DNA from: Deltaproteobacteria bacterium
GTDB lineage: Bacteria > Desulfobacterota > Desulfobulbia > Desulfobulbales > SURF-16
NCBI GenBank assembly: GCA_016219175.1
Contig: JACRCD010000063.1
Span: 1-43,767 of the forward strand
Direction of reading: 5' to 3'
DNA: 43,767 bases
Below, one piece after another: positions 1 to 7,937 of the stretch (the first letter of the stretch is position 1; the number at the start of each line of letters is the position of its first letter). A program made the position numbers and the translations under genes. The notes below the pieces were generated by a model that saw nothing but the letters and a program-made list of their open reading frames with translations, did no database searches and had not been told where the DNA came from.

Positions 1-3
1 AAG

Positions 4-181
4 ATGAACTCGTAAAAAGTCGGCGACAAAGCCCGGATGGCTAAGTAACAAAATTCGATATACAAGGCGTAGTGTATTTTTGAGAGTGAGGCTATACATG
101 TGGTATGCCGAACGAACAAAAATGCGCTACAACGCAGTAGAGCGGATTTATGCCCTTCAGGGTATTTTTTACGACGCCATC
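4..181. repeat. MITE-like element with inverted ends
   Basis: The left end (4-21) and the reverse complement of the right end (163-181) match closely: both begin GATG, differ at three bases, then share TCGTAAAAA. About 140 bases with no supported gene lie between them. The right end supplies the last codons and the stop of the permease remnant that follows, so the element abuts or has invaded the 3' end of that gene. No transposase is visible. A small non-autonomous element is the simplest reading, but no other copy lies in the window. Confidence 0.4.
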
Positions 182-1071
182 AAAAAAAACGAGCCGTAAA
201 TCATCCCGCTGAAGGTCGCCATGACAATCACCAGACTGACAAAGACCACGGTTTTCCTGGTGCCCATGATAGTGCGGATCACCAGCATGTTCGGCAGACT
301 AAGCGCCGGCCCGGCCAGCAACAGGGCCAGGGCCGGACCCTGGCCCATGCCGCTGCCGATCAATCCCTGCAGGATCGGCACCTCGGTAAGCGTGGCAAAA
401 TACATGAAGGCCCCGGCAAACGAGGCCACGAAGTTGGCCGTAAACGAATTGCCCCCCACGGCCCGGCTGACCCAGACGGAGGGGATCAGACCTTCCTCTC
501 CCGGACGGCCGAGCAGAATGCCGGAAATGAGCACGCCGAACAGCAAAAGCGGCAGAATCTGTTTGGCAAAACCCCAGCTTTCCGCAAACCACGCCCCTGT
601 TTCATCCTCCCTGGGGCTGATGACGGCACTCAGGCCGATAACCCCGGCCACAAAGGCCAGGGTGGGATAACCGGCAAAGAAAAAGGCAAGGATGACCGCG
701 GGCAGGGCGGCCAGCGCCACCTGCCATTTCGGCAGTCCATACCAGAGCATGAGAATCAGACCCAGGCCTGCGGCAAAGAGGCCGCTGATCTGCCATTTAC
801 TAGCGTAAATCATCTGCCAGAGACCGGCGGGCTCCACGGGTTTTCCCCAGTTGGCAAAGACCAGGATAGCGACCATGGCGGCCAGATAGAGGGTGTTTTG
901 CCACAACGGCCGCGTCACCTCCGGTTCCGGCATGGCGGCCTGGGCCACGACCTTTTCCATCTCTTCCTTCCGGAAAAAGAAATGCATGAGCAGGCCGATG
1001 ATGACGCTGAAGGCGATGGCAGGCATGAAACCTGCCCCTACACCGGGCGGGCATGAAATCCGCCCATCCAT
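169..1071 (-). pseudogene. N-terminally truncated DUF318-type permease
   Basis: The 300-residue product is rich in membrane segments and matches the C-terminal part of DUF318 permeases. It has the conserved LTEVPILQGL stretch, a GPALALLLAGPALSLPNMLV segment and a GNSF/TANF segment. Intact members of this branch are longer and begin with a membrane half carrying a CSC-type metal-linked motif. Here that half is missing: the frame begins with a short non-family stretch translated from REP-like hairpins (1018-1065) and then enters the family around PAIAFSVIIGLLMH. The last residues (MAS) come from the inverted end of the repeat at 4-181. It lies downstream of the Sec-containing BFD-like gene and an intact permease. 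It could still be expressed as a fragment, but without the first half transport seems unlikely. Confidence 0.6.
1018..1065. repeat. Pair of REP-like hairpins
   Basis: Two short palindromes sit in tandem. GGCAGG (1018-1023) pairs with CCTGCC (1031-1036) and GGGCGG (1045-1050) pairs with CCGCCC (1060-1065). Both loops contain CATGAAA. The unit sits exactly where the truncated permease loses homology to its family, so it marks the deletion or insertion junction. Confidence 0.5.
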
Positions 1072-1072
1072 C

Positions 1073-1103
1073 CCTTATGCCTTAGGCCTTATGCCTTATG
1101 CCT
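1073..1103. repeat. Short CCTTATG-type tandem repeat
   Basis: Near-tandem copies of CCTTATG and CCTTAGG run through this stretch. The array overlaps the last codons of the Sec-containing gene, giving it a low-complexity tail. Confidence 0.5.
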
Positions 1104-1333
1104 ATTATCTTTATCTCTTGCCTTCCTTGCAACGCTTCGTCCACCACCTGGCGGACATCGGCCAGGCATCAGCGGCCCCGGGGATTGTTGACCGCACAGT
1201 TGCAGGCCCCGGCCCGGGACTCGGCCATGATCTTTTCCATGATGATGGAACGGCCGTGCTTGAGGGCATCCTCCCGGATCTCCAGTCTTGAGTAGCCGAA
1301 GCAGTAGCAGATCGTTTCCTTTTCTTCGTTCAT
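1082..1333 (-). CDS. BFD-like [2Fe-2S] protein, predicted selenoprotein
   Basis: An 83-residue protein if the in-frame TGA at 1171-1169 (codon 55) is read as selenocysteine. Cys pairs are at 9/11 (CYC) and 44/46 (CNC), followed by NPRGRUCLADV. The family consensus for CopZ-like/BFD-like [2Fe-2S] domains has NPxGRCCLxDV here, so Sec replaces the first Cys of the CC pair, and homology continues on both sides of the TGA. A hairpin at 1139-1156 has the right place and shape for a bacterial SECIS. The ATG is preceded by an AGGAAA ribosome-binding site and lies 9 bases after the permease stop. The tail after about residue 73 is repeat-derived. The family binds a [2Fe-2S] cluster and may hand over metal or electrons; a role in arsenic or metal handling with the flanking permeases is inferred. 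A conventional reading would stop at 54 residues and miss the domain end. Confidence 0.8.
1139..1156 (-). promoter_or_regulatory. Predicted bacterial SECIS hairpin (BFD-like gene)
   Basis: Twelve bases after the TGA on the minus strand, GUCCGCC pairs with GGUGGAC over 7 bp, including one G-U pair. The 4-base apical loop is AGGU. The loop begins 20 bases past UGA and carries the GG that SelB-binding loops such as that of fdhF show. Confidence 0.7.
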
Positions 1334-1341
1334 GACATTTC

Positions 1342-2439
1342 CTAAATAATGAAATTAAAGAGAAAACCGGTCAGCATGATGCCGGCGCCGACCACGGCAA
1401 TAAAGACACCGATCAATGCCGGCTTCAGCACCTTGCGCAGGATCACCATCTCCGGCAGCGACAGGGCGATAACGCTCATCATGAAGGCCAGCACGGTGCC
1501 GAGTGCCGCGCCCTTGCTGAGCAGGGCCTGCACCACCGGCACAATGCCGGCGGCATTGGAGTACATGGGGATGCCGACCAGCACTGCGGCGGGCACCGAC
1601 CACCAGGCCTGTTTGCCCATGATGGAGGCCATGAAATTTTCCGGCACATAGCCGTGGATCACGGCGCCGACGCCAATGCCCGCCACCACGTAAATCCACA
1701 CCCGGCCGACAATATCCTTTACCGCCTCCCCGCCCATCCGCACCCGGTCATGCCAGAAAAGTTTTTCTTCCTCCATGGCGTGCTCAGCCATGCGCAGCTC
1801 CCGCACCCAATCCTCAATATGATGTTCGAGATTAAGCCGGCCGATGACCCAGCCGGCCATGATGGCAATCGCAAGCCCTGTGGCCATATAGAGGGCGGCG
1901 ATCTTCCAGCCCAGCAGACCGTACAGCAGCACCAGGGCGATTTCGTTGACCATGGGGGCGGCGATGAGAAAGGAAAAGGTGACGCCAAGCGGCACCCCGG
2001 CCTGGACAAAACCGATAAAGAGCGGCACGGCCGAGCAGGAGCAGAACGGGGTGACAGTGCCCAGTAGGGCCGACATGACGTTGCCTGCCGACTCCCGTCT
2101 GCCGGCCAGAATCCGGCGCGTCCGCTCCGGGGTGAAAAAGGAGCGGATCATGCCCACCACAAAGACAATGAGGGTAAGAAGCATCATGACCTTGGGCGTG
2201 TCATAGACAAAAAACTGAATGGAGGCGCCCAGATGGCTGGCTTGGTCAAACCCAAGCAGACGATAGGTAAATAAGTTGGAAAACGGCAGCAGCTGGGAAT
2301 AGAGAACATACCAGACAGCCAGGCCAACAAGGCCCAGGCCCAGTTGCGGCACGGTTATTTTCTTCGGCCCATCGGGGGCGCTCAACGGGCAGACCCCTCC
2401 CTCACAGGCGCAGGTGGTTATTTTATCTGTTGATTCCAT
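1342..2439 (-). CDS. ArsP/DUF318-family permease
   Basis: A 365-residue integral membrane protein with about 8-9 hydrophobic segments. TPFCSCSAVPLF at about residues 130-141 is the signature of the DUF318/ArsP permease family, with Cys133 and Cys135. It is followed by the SFLIAAPMVNE segment and, in the second half, a GIPMYSNAAGIVP repeat of the same fold. ArsP members export trivalent organoarsenicals; other members have unknown metal or metalloid substrates. The N-terminal cytoplasmic stretch has three further Cys (10, 12, 17). It lies 36 bases downstream of arsR on the same strand and directly upstream of the Sec-containing BFD-like gene, so an arsR-controlled operon is likely. With arsM in the same locus, methylated arsenic is a reasonable substrate, but this is inference. 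Confidence 0.85.
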   Translation of the reverse strand: MESTDKITTCACEGGVCPLSAPDGPKKITVPQLGLGLVGLAVWYVLYSQLLPFSNLFTYRLLGFDQASHLGASIQFFVYDTPKVMMLLTLIVFVVGMIRSFFTPERTRRILAGRRESAGNVMSALLGTVTPFCSCSAVPLFIGFVQAGVPLGVTFSFLIAAPMVNEIALVLLYGLLGWKIAALYMATGLAIAIMAGWVIGRLNLEHHIEDWVRELRMAEHAMEEEKLFWHDRVRMGGEAVKDIVGRVWIYVVAGIGVGAVIHGYVPENFMASIMGKQAWWSVPAAVLVGIPMYSNAAGIVPVVQALLSKGAALGTVLAFMMSVIALSLPEMVILRKVLKPALIGVFIAVVGAGIMLTGFLFNFII

Positions 2440-2475
2440 GGGTTTTGTTTTCTCCTGTTGACTTCTGGTTAGTAA

Positions 2476-2820
2476 CTACGCGGCGCAGGTTCGCTCCCGG
2501 TTGATCCGGGGCAACTGCGCCACCAGCTCCCGGATCTGGGGCTCGTCCTCAAGCCAGCCCCGCATATTTCCCAGCATGACCCTGGCATAGTCAGAGTCTT
2601 CACCCTTGCTCAGCCGGTAGATGATCCATGACCCTTCCTTGCGGAAGTCTACCAGCCCGGCCTCTTCCAGAATTTTCAGATGCTTGGAAACCGTGGGCTG
2701 GGCCAGACCGAGCAGCTGCCGCAACTCGCAGACGCAGAGTTCTTTCACGCCCAGTATCTTTATAATCTTTACCCGGCTGGGATCGGAAAAAGCCTTCATC
2801 ACACGGATAAATCGTTTCAT
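2476..2820 (-). CDS. arsR: ArsR-family repressor (upstream of permease)
   Basis: A 114-residue winged-helix protein. ELCVCEL places Cys29 and Cys31 in the first part of the recognition region, the classical As(III)/Sb(III)-sensing CxC of ArsR. The helix-turn-helix runs through AQPTVSKHLKILEEAGLV, and the wing follows at FRKEGSWIIYRL. It heads the minus-strand permease operon, with an AGGAGG ribosome-binding site at 2831-2836. It should release DNA on binding As(III). It is distinct from, and divergent to, the second arsR at 2960. Confidence 0.88.
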   Translation of the reverse strand: MKRFIRVMKAFSDPSRVKIIKILGVKELCVCELRQLLGLAQPTVSKHLKILEEAGLVDFRKEGSWIIYRLSKGEDSDYARVMLGNMRGWLEDEPQIRELVAQLPRINRERTCAA

Positions 2821-2855
2821 GTTTTGTTTTCCTCCTGATCTATTATCATATTGCC

Positions 2856-2893
2856 ATATAGCTATATATATTTCGTCATTTCCCGCATGTCAA
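2856..2893 (-). promoter_or_regulatory. arsR/permease promoter and operator
   Basis: On the minus strand TTGACA (2893-2888) is followed by 17 bases and TATATA (2870-2865). The perfect 12-bp palindrome ATATAGCTATAT (2856-2867) overlaps the -10 and the start point, the usual position for a repressor site. ArsR binding here is inferred. Confidence 0.7.
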
Positions 2894-2920
2894 GCAATAG
2901 AATTTTTCTTAAAGAATCGC

Positions 2921-2949
2921 TTGACACGCATCCGCCTATGCGGATAAAC
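2921..2949 (+). promoter_or_regulatory. arsR/acr3 promoter and operator
   Basis: TTGACA (2921-2926), 17 bases, then ATAAAC (2944-2949). The perfect inverted repeat ATCCGC-CTAT-GCGGAT (2930-2945) fills the spacer and runs into the -10. The ATG at 2960 is only about 10 bases beyond the -10, so the transcript would start at or within 4 bases of the start codon. Confidence 0.7.
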
Positions 2950-2959
2950 AATAATTACC

Positions 2960-3307
2960 ATGCATGACATTACCAAACTTTTCAAGGCGCTCTCCGAAGA
3001 GGTGCGGTTGCGGATTCTCGGCCTGCTGATCCACGGCGAGCTTTGTGTCTGCTATTTGATGGCGGCTCTAAATCTCCCCCAGTCCACGGTTTCCCGGCAT
3101 CTCACCTATCTGGTCAATGCCGGCTGGCTGGAAGGAGAGCGACGCGGCGTCTGGATGTATTACCGTTTCAGCGGAAAGTCCGACAACCTGCGCAGGGATC
3201 TGCTGGCTGTATTGACAACACGTCTCATGGAGATTCCCGAAGTGACCAGGGACCATGAAAGGCTCAAGGAATATCTGCGGACAAAACCAACGTCGGCCTG
3301 CGGCTGA
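2960..3307 (+). CDS. arsR: ArsR-family repressor (upstream of acr3)
   Basis: A 115-residue winged-helix repressor, clearly different from the divergent one. ELCVCYL gives Cys29 and Cys31 of the As(III) site, and the recognition helix is in [18 protein letters not shown]. The ATG lies about 10 bases downstream of a good -10 and has no ribosome-binding site, so the mRNA is probably leaderless or nearly so. It leads the acr3-arsM-MOSC-metallophosphoesterase genes. Its presumed operator differs in sequence from that of the divergent arsR, which suggests the two repressors act on separate sites. Confidence 0.88.
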   Translation: MHDITKLFKALSEEVRLRILGLLIHGELCVCYLMAALNLPQSTVSRHLTYLVNAGWLEGERRGVWMYYRFSGKSDNLRRDLLAVLTTRLMEIPEVTRDHERLKEYLRTKPTSACG

Positions 3308-3345
3308 TCAAGCACATTTTTTTGGCAAGACAAGGACCAACAAGC

Positions 3346-4434
3346 ATGGCCCAACAGAAAAAAAAGCTTTCCTTTCTCGACCGTTTTCTCACCTTCTGGA
3401 TCTTTCTGGCCATGTTTACCGGCGTGCTCGGCGGCTATCTCTATCCCGGCATCCGTGACATCATCAATTCCTTTCAAGCCGGAGCCACCAATATCCCCAT
3501 CGCCATCGGCCTGATCCTCATGATGTATCCGCCCCTGGCCAAGGTGCGCTACGAAAAGCTGCACGAGGTCTTCCGCAATGGGAAAGTGCTCACCCTGTCG
3601 CTCGTGCAGAACTGGATCATCGGCCCCATTCTCATGTTCGGCCTGGCCATCGCCTTTCTTGCCGGCCATCATGAGTATATGGTGGGACTGATCCTCATCG
3701 GCCTGGCGCGTTGCATCGCCATGGTCATTGTCTGGAACGACCTGGCTTACGGCGACCGGGAATACTGCGCGGGTCTCGTGGCCTTCAATTCCATCTTCCA
3801 GGTCCTCTTTTTTCCCCTGTACGCCTGGATCTTCATCACCATGCTGCCGAAATGGTTCGGCATTGCAAGCGCGGTGGTGGATATTTCCATGGCCGAGATC
3901 GCCAAATCGGTTTTCATCTACCTCGGCCTCCCGTTCATCGCGGGCATGCTGACCCGTTTCATCGGCGTGAAAACCAAGGGGGAAGAGTGGTACCAGGAAA
4001 AGCTGCTGCCGAAAATCAGCCCGCTCACCCTGGTTTTTCTGCTCTTCACCATCCTGGTCATGTTTTCGCTCAAGGGTGAATACATCGTCCAGTTGCCGTT
4101 TGACGTGGTGCGCATCGCCGTGCCGCTCACCATCTATTTTCTGGTGATGTTTCTGCTTTCCTTTTTCATGTCCATGAAGGTCGGGGCCACCTATGAACAG
4201 TCGGCCACCCTCTCTTTTACCGCCGCTTCCAACAATTTCGAACTGGCCATTGCCGTGGCCATCGCCGTGTTCGGCATCGATTCCGGCCAGGCCTTTGCCG
4301 CGGTGATCGGCCCCCTGGTCGAGGTCCCGGTTCTCATATCGCTCGTCAATGTAGCATTCTGGTTCAAGAAAAAATATTTTCCCTTTGCCAAACAAACCCC
4401 AACAGGCGTCTGCCATGTGAGTTGCAAGCCATGA
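3346..4434 (+). CDS. acr3: Arsenite efflux permease Acr3
   Basis: A 362-residue protein with about ten membrane segments, the usual size of Acr3. It exports As(III) by exchange for protons. The Acr3 core is evident: [17 protein letters not shown], then the [18 protein letters not shown] segment with the conserved Cys (about residue 123) known to be needed for transport, and the C-terminal [20 protein letters not shown] stretch. The ATG at 3346 has an AAGGA site about 9 bases upstream and is preferred over the TTG at 3322. The stop overlaps the arsM start by 4 bases (ATGA), so the two are translationally coupled. Confidence 0.93.
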   Translation: MAQQKKKLSFLDRFLTFWIFLAMFTGVLGGYLYPGIRDIINSFQAGATNIPIAIGLILMMYPPLAKVRYEKLHEVFRNGKVLTLSLVQNWIIGPILMFGLAIAFLAGHHEYMVGLILIGLARCIAMVIVWNDLAYGDREYCAGLVAFNSIFQVLFFPLYAWIFITMLPKWFGIASAVVDISMAEIAKSVFIYLGLPFIAGMLTRFIGVKTKGEEWYQEKLLPKISPLTLVFLLFTILVMFSLKGEYIVQLPFDVVRIAVPLTIYFLVMFLLSFFMSMKVGATYEQSATLSFTAASNNFELAIAVAIAVFGIDSGQAFAAVIGPLVEVPVLISLVNVAFWFKKKYFPFAKQTPTGVCHVSCKP

Positions 4435-5225
4435 AAACAAACGATCAGATAAGAACAGCTGTGTTGAAACGCTACGAAGCCGTTGCCCTGTCGGATAAAC
4501 AAGGTTGCGGCTGCGGTGCGCAATCCTGCTGCACTCCGCAGTCCTCTGCCCCGGAATTATCCGCGCAGCTCGGTTACTCGGCCGAAGAGATGAGCAATGT
4601 CCCGGAGGGCGCCAATATCGGCCTGGGCTGCGGCAACCCCCAGGCCATTGCCAACCTGCGCCGTGGTGAGACAGTGGTGGATCTGGGCAGCGGCGGCGGT
4701 TTTGATTGTTTTCTTGCCGCCCTCCAGGTGGGTGAGGAAGGTCATGTCATCGGCATTGACATGACTCCGACCATGATCAGCAGAGCCAGGGAAAACCTTC
4801 TCAATACACCGCATAAAAATGTGGAATTCCGTCTCGGCGAGATTGAATATCTTCCCGTGGCCGACAACACAGCGGATATTATCATCTCCAACTGCGTGAT
4901 CAATTTGTCGCCGGACAAAAAGCAGGTATTTCGAGAAGCATATCGGGTGCTGAAGCCGGACGGCAGACTGGCTGTCTCTGATGTGGTGGCGACCAGGGCT
5001 TTTCCCGAAGAGCTCAAAAGAGATCTGGACAAGCATGCCGGCTGCGTGGGCGGGGCCGCCCTGGTTGACGATCTGCGGCTGATGCTTGCGGCCGCTGGCT
5101 TCACCGATATCCGTATTACTCTAAAGGCAGGAAGCCGGGAGTTTATCAAAAACTGGTTTCCCGGCAGTGGTCTGGAAAATTATGTTGCCTCGGCGGCCAT
5201 TGAAGCCGTAAAATCAAATAAATAG
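4431..5225 (+). CDS. arsM: Arsenite S-adenosylmethionine methyltransferase
   Basis: A 264-residue class I SAM-dependent methyltransferase. The SAM loop is [15 protein letters not shown] (about 82-96). The three Cys characteristic of ArsM are present: Cys67 in GLGCGNP, Cys155 in [11 protein letters not shown] and Cys205 in HAGCVGGA, the arrangement that binds As(III) in characterised ArsM proteins. An N-terminal Cys cluster ([10 protein letters not shown], 26-34) is also typical. It methylates As(III) to mono-, di- and trimethylated forms. The start overlaps the acr3 stop. Together with an ArsP-type permease across the divergent promoter, it suggests a methylation-plus-export strategy. Confidence 0.92.
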   Translation: MKTNDQIRTAVLKRYEAVALSDKQGCGCGAQSCCTPQSSAPELSAQLGYSAEEMSNVPEGANIGLGCGNPQAIANLRRGETVVDLGSGGGFDCFLAALQVGEEGHVIGIDMTPTMISRARENLLNTPHKNVEFRLGEIEYLPVADNTADIIISNCVINLSPDKKQVFREAYRVLKPDGRLAVSDVVATRAFPEELKRDLDKHAGCVGGAALVDDLRLMLAAAGFTDIRITLKAGSREFIKNWFPGSGLENYVASAAIEAVKSNK

Positions 5226-5302
5226 CTGCCACCGCTCAGAGGGACGGTTGATTGGTTGAAGCCCAACTAACGAAGCGCTACACAGCAAAGGAGATTACTA
5301 GC

Positions 5303-5764
5303 ATGGCACATGTCGAGGCCTTCTGCATCAGCGAAAAAAAAGGCCAGGTCAAGAGGGAACAGGCCAGAGTCGTACTGAAAACCGAATGGGGCATGGAAAA
5401 TGACGCCCATGCCGGCGACTGGCACCGTCAGATTTCGCTTCTGGCCGGCGAATCCATCGACAACGTTAAAAAGGTCATGCCCACCTTGAAAAAGGGGGCC
5501 TTTGCCGAAAACATCATCACCCGTGGTCTCGATCTCTGCTCCCTGAAAATCGGCGATCGTCTGCGGGTGGGCAAGGAGGTGATTCTTGAAATCACCCAGA
5601 TCGGCAAGGAATGCCACAATCAGGGCTGCGCCATCAAGAAGGCCACCGGCGACTGCATCATGCCGCGCGAAGGTTTATTTGCCAGGGTGATCCAAGGCGG
5701 CGAGGCGCGGGCGGGTGATCCCCTGACGGCTGAGGCCACCAGCACCAACCCGGACGAAACATGA
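5303..5764 (+). CDS. MOSC-domain protein
   Basis: A 153-residue single-domain protein resembling stand-alone MOSC proteins. It has the GDWHRQISLLAGESID segment, the FAENIITRGLDL stretch and a GKECHNQGCAIKKATGDC region carrying several Cys. MOSC domains are linked to molybdenum-cofactor sulfuration and sulfur-carrier roles; small stand-alone members often lie near cofactor genes and have no proven substrate. The ATG at 5303 has a GGAG site at about 5290. The 3' end overlaps the next gene by 4 bases. A role in arsenic metabolism is not shown; its place behind arsM is the only hint. Confidence 0.8.
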   Translation: MAHVEAFCISEKKGQVKREQARVVLKTEWGMENDAHAGDWHRQISLLAGESIDNVKKVMPTLKKGAFAENIITRGLDLCSLKIGDRLRVGKEVILEITQIGKECHNQGCAIKKATGDCIMPREGLFARVIQGGEARAGDPLTAEATSTNPDET

Positions 5765-6891
5765 TTTTTTTTCTTGTTGCCGCCCTATCCGTCTATACGA
5801 CAATGCATGGGCTGGTTTTCTGGGCCATGTATCCCCTGTTCTCCGGCCATCGCGTTCTGACGTACGCTGTTTCACTGCTCATGTCCCTGATGATTACCGC
5901 CCCCGTGGCGGTGAGAATACTTGAGAACGAAGACCAGCCGCGGGCCGCTCGCCTTCTGGCCCTGGTCGGCTTTAACTGGATGGGGTTGCTCTTTCTTGCC
6001 TTCAGCATGTTTGTTGTCATCGGCGCGCTGGAACTTTCTTGCCGCCTGCTGGCCACGATGATGCAGGAGATGCGGCACATCTCCTGCCATAATCCGGCAA
6101 CCGCAACAGGGGTTCTCATTGTGACCCTTGCGGCCGGACTTTATGGCCACTATGAGGCCAAGCATGTCCAGACAGTCACGGTGCCCATCGTCACGGACAA
6201 AAAACTGGGGCGGGAAACGCTGCGCCTGGCCCAGGTTTCCGACCTCCATCTCGGGCTGATAAGCCGTGATGAGACACTCACGCCTCTCATCTCCCGGCTC
6301 AAACAACTGCAACCAGACCTGCTCGTTGTCACGGGTGATCTGGTGGATGCCCAGATCAATCACCTGGACGGGTTAAGTGATATGTGGCGGGAGATCCGGC
6401 CGCCTTTAGGCAAATTCGCTATAACCGGCAACCATGAAGTGTATGCGGGGCTTGAACAGAGCCTCGCCTTTATGCGCCAATGCGGCTTTACCGTGCTGCG
6501 CAATAGCGGGGTCAAGGTTGACGGGTCCGTCATGCTGGTCGGCCTGGATGACGAACAAATCAGCGGGCGGACAGCGCGGGAAGATGAGATTCTGAAATCA
6601 TACCCCTCAGAGCTTTTCACCATCCTGCTCAAACACAGGCCAACCGTATCTGAAAGTTCCCTCGGCCTGTTTGACCTGCAACTGTCCGGCCACACCCATC
6701 GGGGACAGATATTTCCCTTCAACTTTGTCACCGGCCTCAAATACCTGATGCAGGACGGGCTCTATCAACTGACACAGGGAAGCCGGCTTTACGTGAGCAG
6801 AGGAACGGGGACCTGGGGTCCACCCATGCGGGTTTTCTCACCGCCGGAAATAACCTTGTTCGAGATAACGCACAGCAACACCCCGCTCTAG
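5761..6891 (+). CDS. Membrane-anchored metallophosphoesterase
   Basis: 376 residues. The first 135 or so contain about four membrane segments; the rest is a calcineurin-like phosphoesterase domain. Metal-ligand motifs appear in order: SDLHLG (Asp161, His163), VVTGDLVD (about 195-201), ITGNHEVY (about 235) and SGHTHRGQ (about 312). This layout matches YkuE-like membrane phosphoesterases, some of which act on lipid-linked substrates such as UDP-diacylglucosamine. The substrate here is unknown. It is coupled to the MOSC gene by an ATGA overlap and so belongs to the end of the arsenic transcript. Confidence 0.85.
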   Translation: MIFFLVAALSVYTTMHGLVFWAMYPLFSGHRVLTYAVSLLMSLMITAPVAVRILENEDQPRAARLLALVGFNWMGLLFLAFSMFVVIGALELSCRLLATMMQEMRHISCHNPATATGVLIVTLAAGLYGHYEAKHVQTVTVPIVTDKKLGRETLRLAQVSDLHLGLISRDETLTPLISRLKQLQPDLLVVTGDLVDAQINHLDGLSDMWREIRPPLGKFAITGNHEVYAGLEQSLAFMRQCGFTVLRNSGVKVDGSVMLVGLDDEQISGRTAREDEILKSYPSELFTILLKHRPTVSESSLGLFDLQLSGHTHRGQIFPFNFVTGLKYLMQDGLYQLTQGSRLYVSRGTGTWGPPMRVFSPPEITLFEITHSNTPL

Positions 6892-6956
6892 GTTTTTTAC
6901 ATGAAAGTCTTCTGCCTGTCTTGCTGTGTAGGCAGAGACAGAAACACGAATAACCC

Positions 6957-7760
6957 TTAAACCAATGTTATTGCGCCTTGGGGACAGTGCTTACGGCAGA
7001 GACCACAACCATAGCATCTTTGCGGGGTGATCATGGCAACAGAGCCGCCTCCATCCACGACCTGACTGGATAGAGCACTAAACTGGCAAACCTGTTCACA
7101 AAGGCCGCAGCCGTTGCACAGGGTGTGATTTACCTGGGCCACATATTCGCCCCTGGAAAGGGTTTCCACATTCATGGCAAGGGTGCGCAGTCCGAGACAC
7201 TCATGGGAAGTACAATTACAAATCGCCCCGATAAAAGGGGTGACCATGGTCCATATGGTATGGATTGCCCCCTCCTCCTCAAGGCTTTCCATCTGCGCGA
7301 CCGCCTCAGCCCCGGACAAAATTTCGAAACCTTCATCAGGGGTCTTGCCGAAATAACTCATGTCCAAATCCTGGTACCAGTTTTCAGCCGAATAACTCAC
7401 CGAATAACAACAACGTTTCTCTTTTTTGTCAGCCGCCCAACGGCAGGCGCAGGGCATACGAACCACGGAGGCGGCTTTTTCCATGATCGTGCTAACATCT
7501 TCAATGGGTACCACCTGGCCGAAATGTTCCTCTTTGGCCTTACTCACCATGGCCGTTACGAGCCGGTCCGGCAACTTTTTTTTCTTGCCGAAGATAGTCT
7601 CAAGGCGGCCCAGGGCAGAAATACCCTCCCCGATAGTAGATTCAAGAAAATTCTGGACATATTGCCGCCGCACTAAATCAGACATCAGATCGTTAGCGTA
7701 GTTTTTGGCGTTCTTATACCAAATCGCGCCATCGCCATGTTTTGTACATAAGTCGCACAT
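6957..7760 (-). CDS. 4Fe-4S ferredoxin-domain protein
   Basis: 267 residues. The C-terminal part (about 215-262) has two classical [4Fe-4S] motifs: CNGCGLCEQVC and CYGCGLCRKHCPQG. The N-terminal 200 residues include MCDLC at the start, a CACRW segment near 104 and a CNCTSHEC stretch near 185, so further metal sites are possible. It resembles cytosolic iron-sulfur proteins of strict anaerobes that carry a helical N-terminal domain. The electron partner is unknown. It is a single gene, convergent to the arsenic operon and separated from mazEF by a short gap. Confidence 0.75.
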   Translation of the reverse strand: MCDLCTKHGDGAIWYKNAKNYANDLMSDLVRRQYVQNFLESTIGEGISALGRLETIFGKKKKLPDRLVTAMVSKAKEEHFGQVVPIEDVSTIMEKAASVVRMPCACRWAADKKEKRCCYSVSYSAENWYQDLDMSYFGKTPDEGFEILSGAEAVAQMESLEEEGAIHTIWTMVTPFIGAICNCTSHECLGLRTLAMNVETLSRGEYVAQVNHTLCNGCGLCEQVCQFSALSSQVVDGGGSVAMITPQRCYGCGLCRKHCPQGAITLV

Positions 7761-7807
7761 TATTTTATACCCGGTTAAGACTGACCCGCTTTCAGTATAG
7801 CACCCTG

Positions 7808-7936
7808 TCAGTTGTTCGCATTCAGATCAACCATTAAATCTTTTATGCTCTTGAAACGCTCCCCTTTCCCTTCTTCAAGTTCCCGAAAAGCCGCCGCGGT
7901 TTCTCCGTTCGGGATACTTACGTCAATGTCCTTCAT
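7808..7936 (-). CDS. Orphan RelB-like antitoxin stub
   Basis: A 42-residue protein. Its FRELEEGKGERFKSIKDLM segment resembles the toxin-binding end of small RelB-type antitoxins. It begins two bases after the mazF stop and no RelE-type toxin follows. Either it is a decayed remnant or a small accessory antitoxin read with mazEF. The family call rests on pattern only. Confidence 0.4.
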   Translation of the reverse strand: MKDIDVSIPNGETAAAFRELEEGKGERFKSIKDLMVDLNANN

Positions 7937-7937
7937 A

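Noticed and set aside
100-1056. Long open frame on the plus strand opposite the truncated permease
   Set aside because: Its product is low-complexity, rich in His, Gly and Gln, without family features; the minus strand encodes clear permease helices.
3160-4440. 426-codon open frame antisense to acr3
   Set aside because: It is the mirror of a GC-rich membrane-protein gene; the composition (Asp, Gly, His, Glu) is typical of such shadows and there is no ribosome-binding site.
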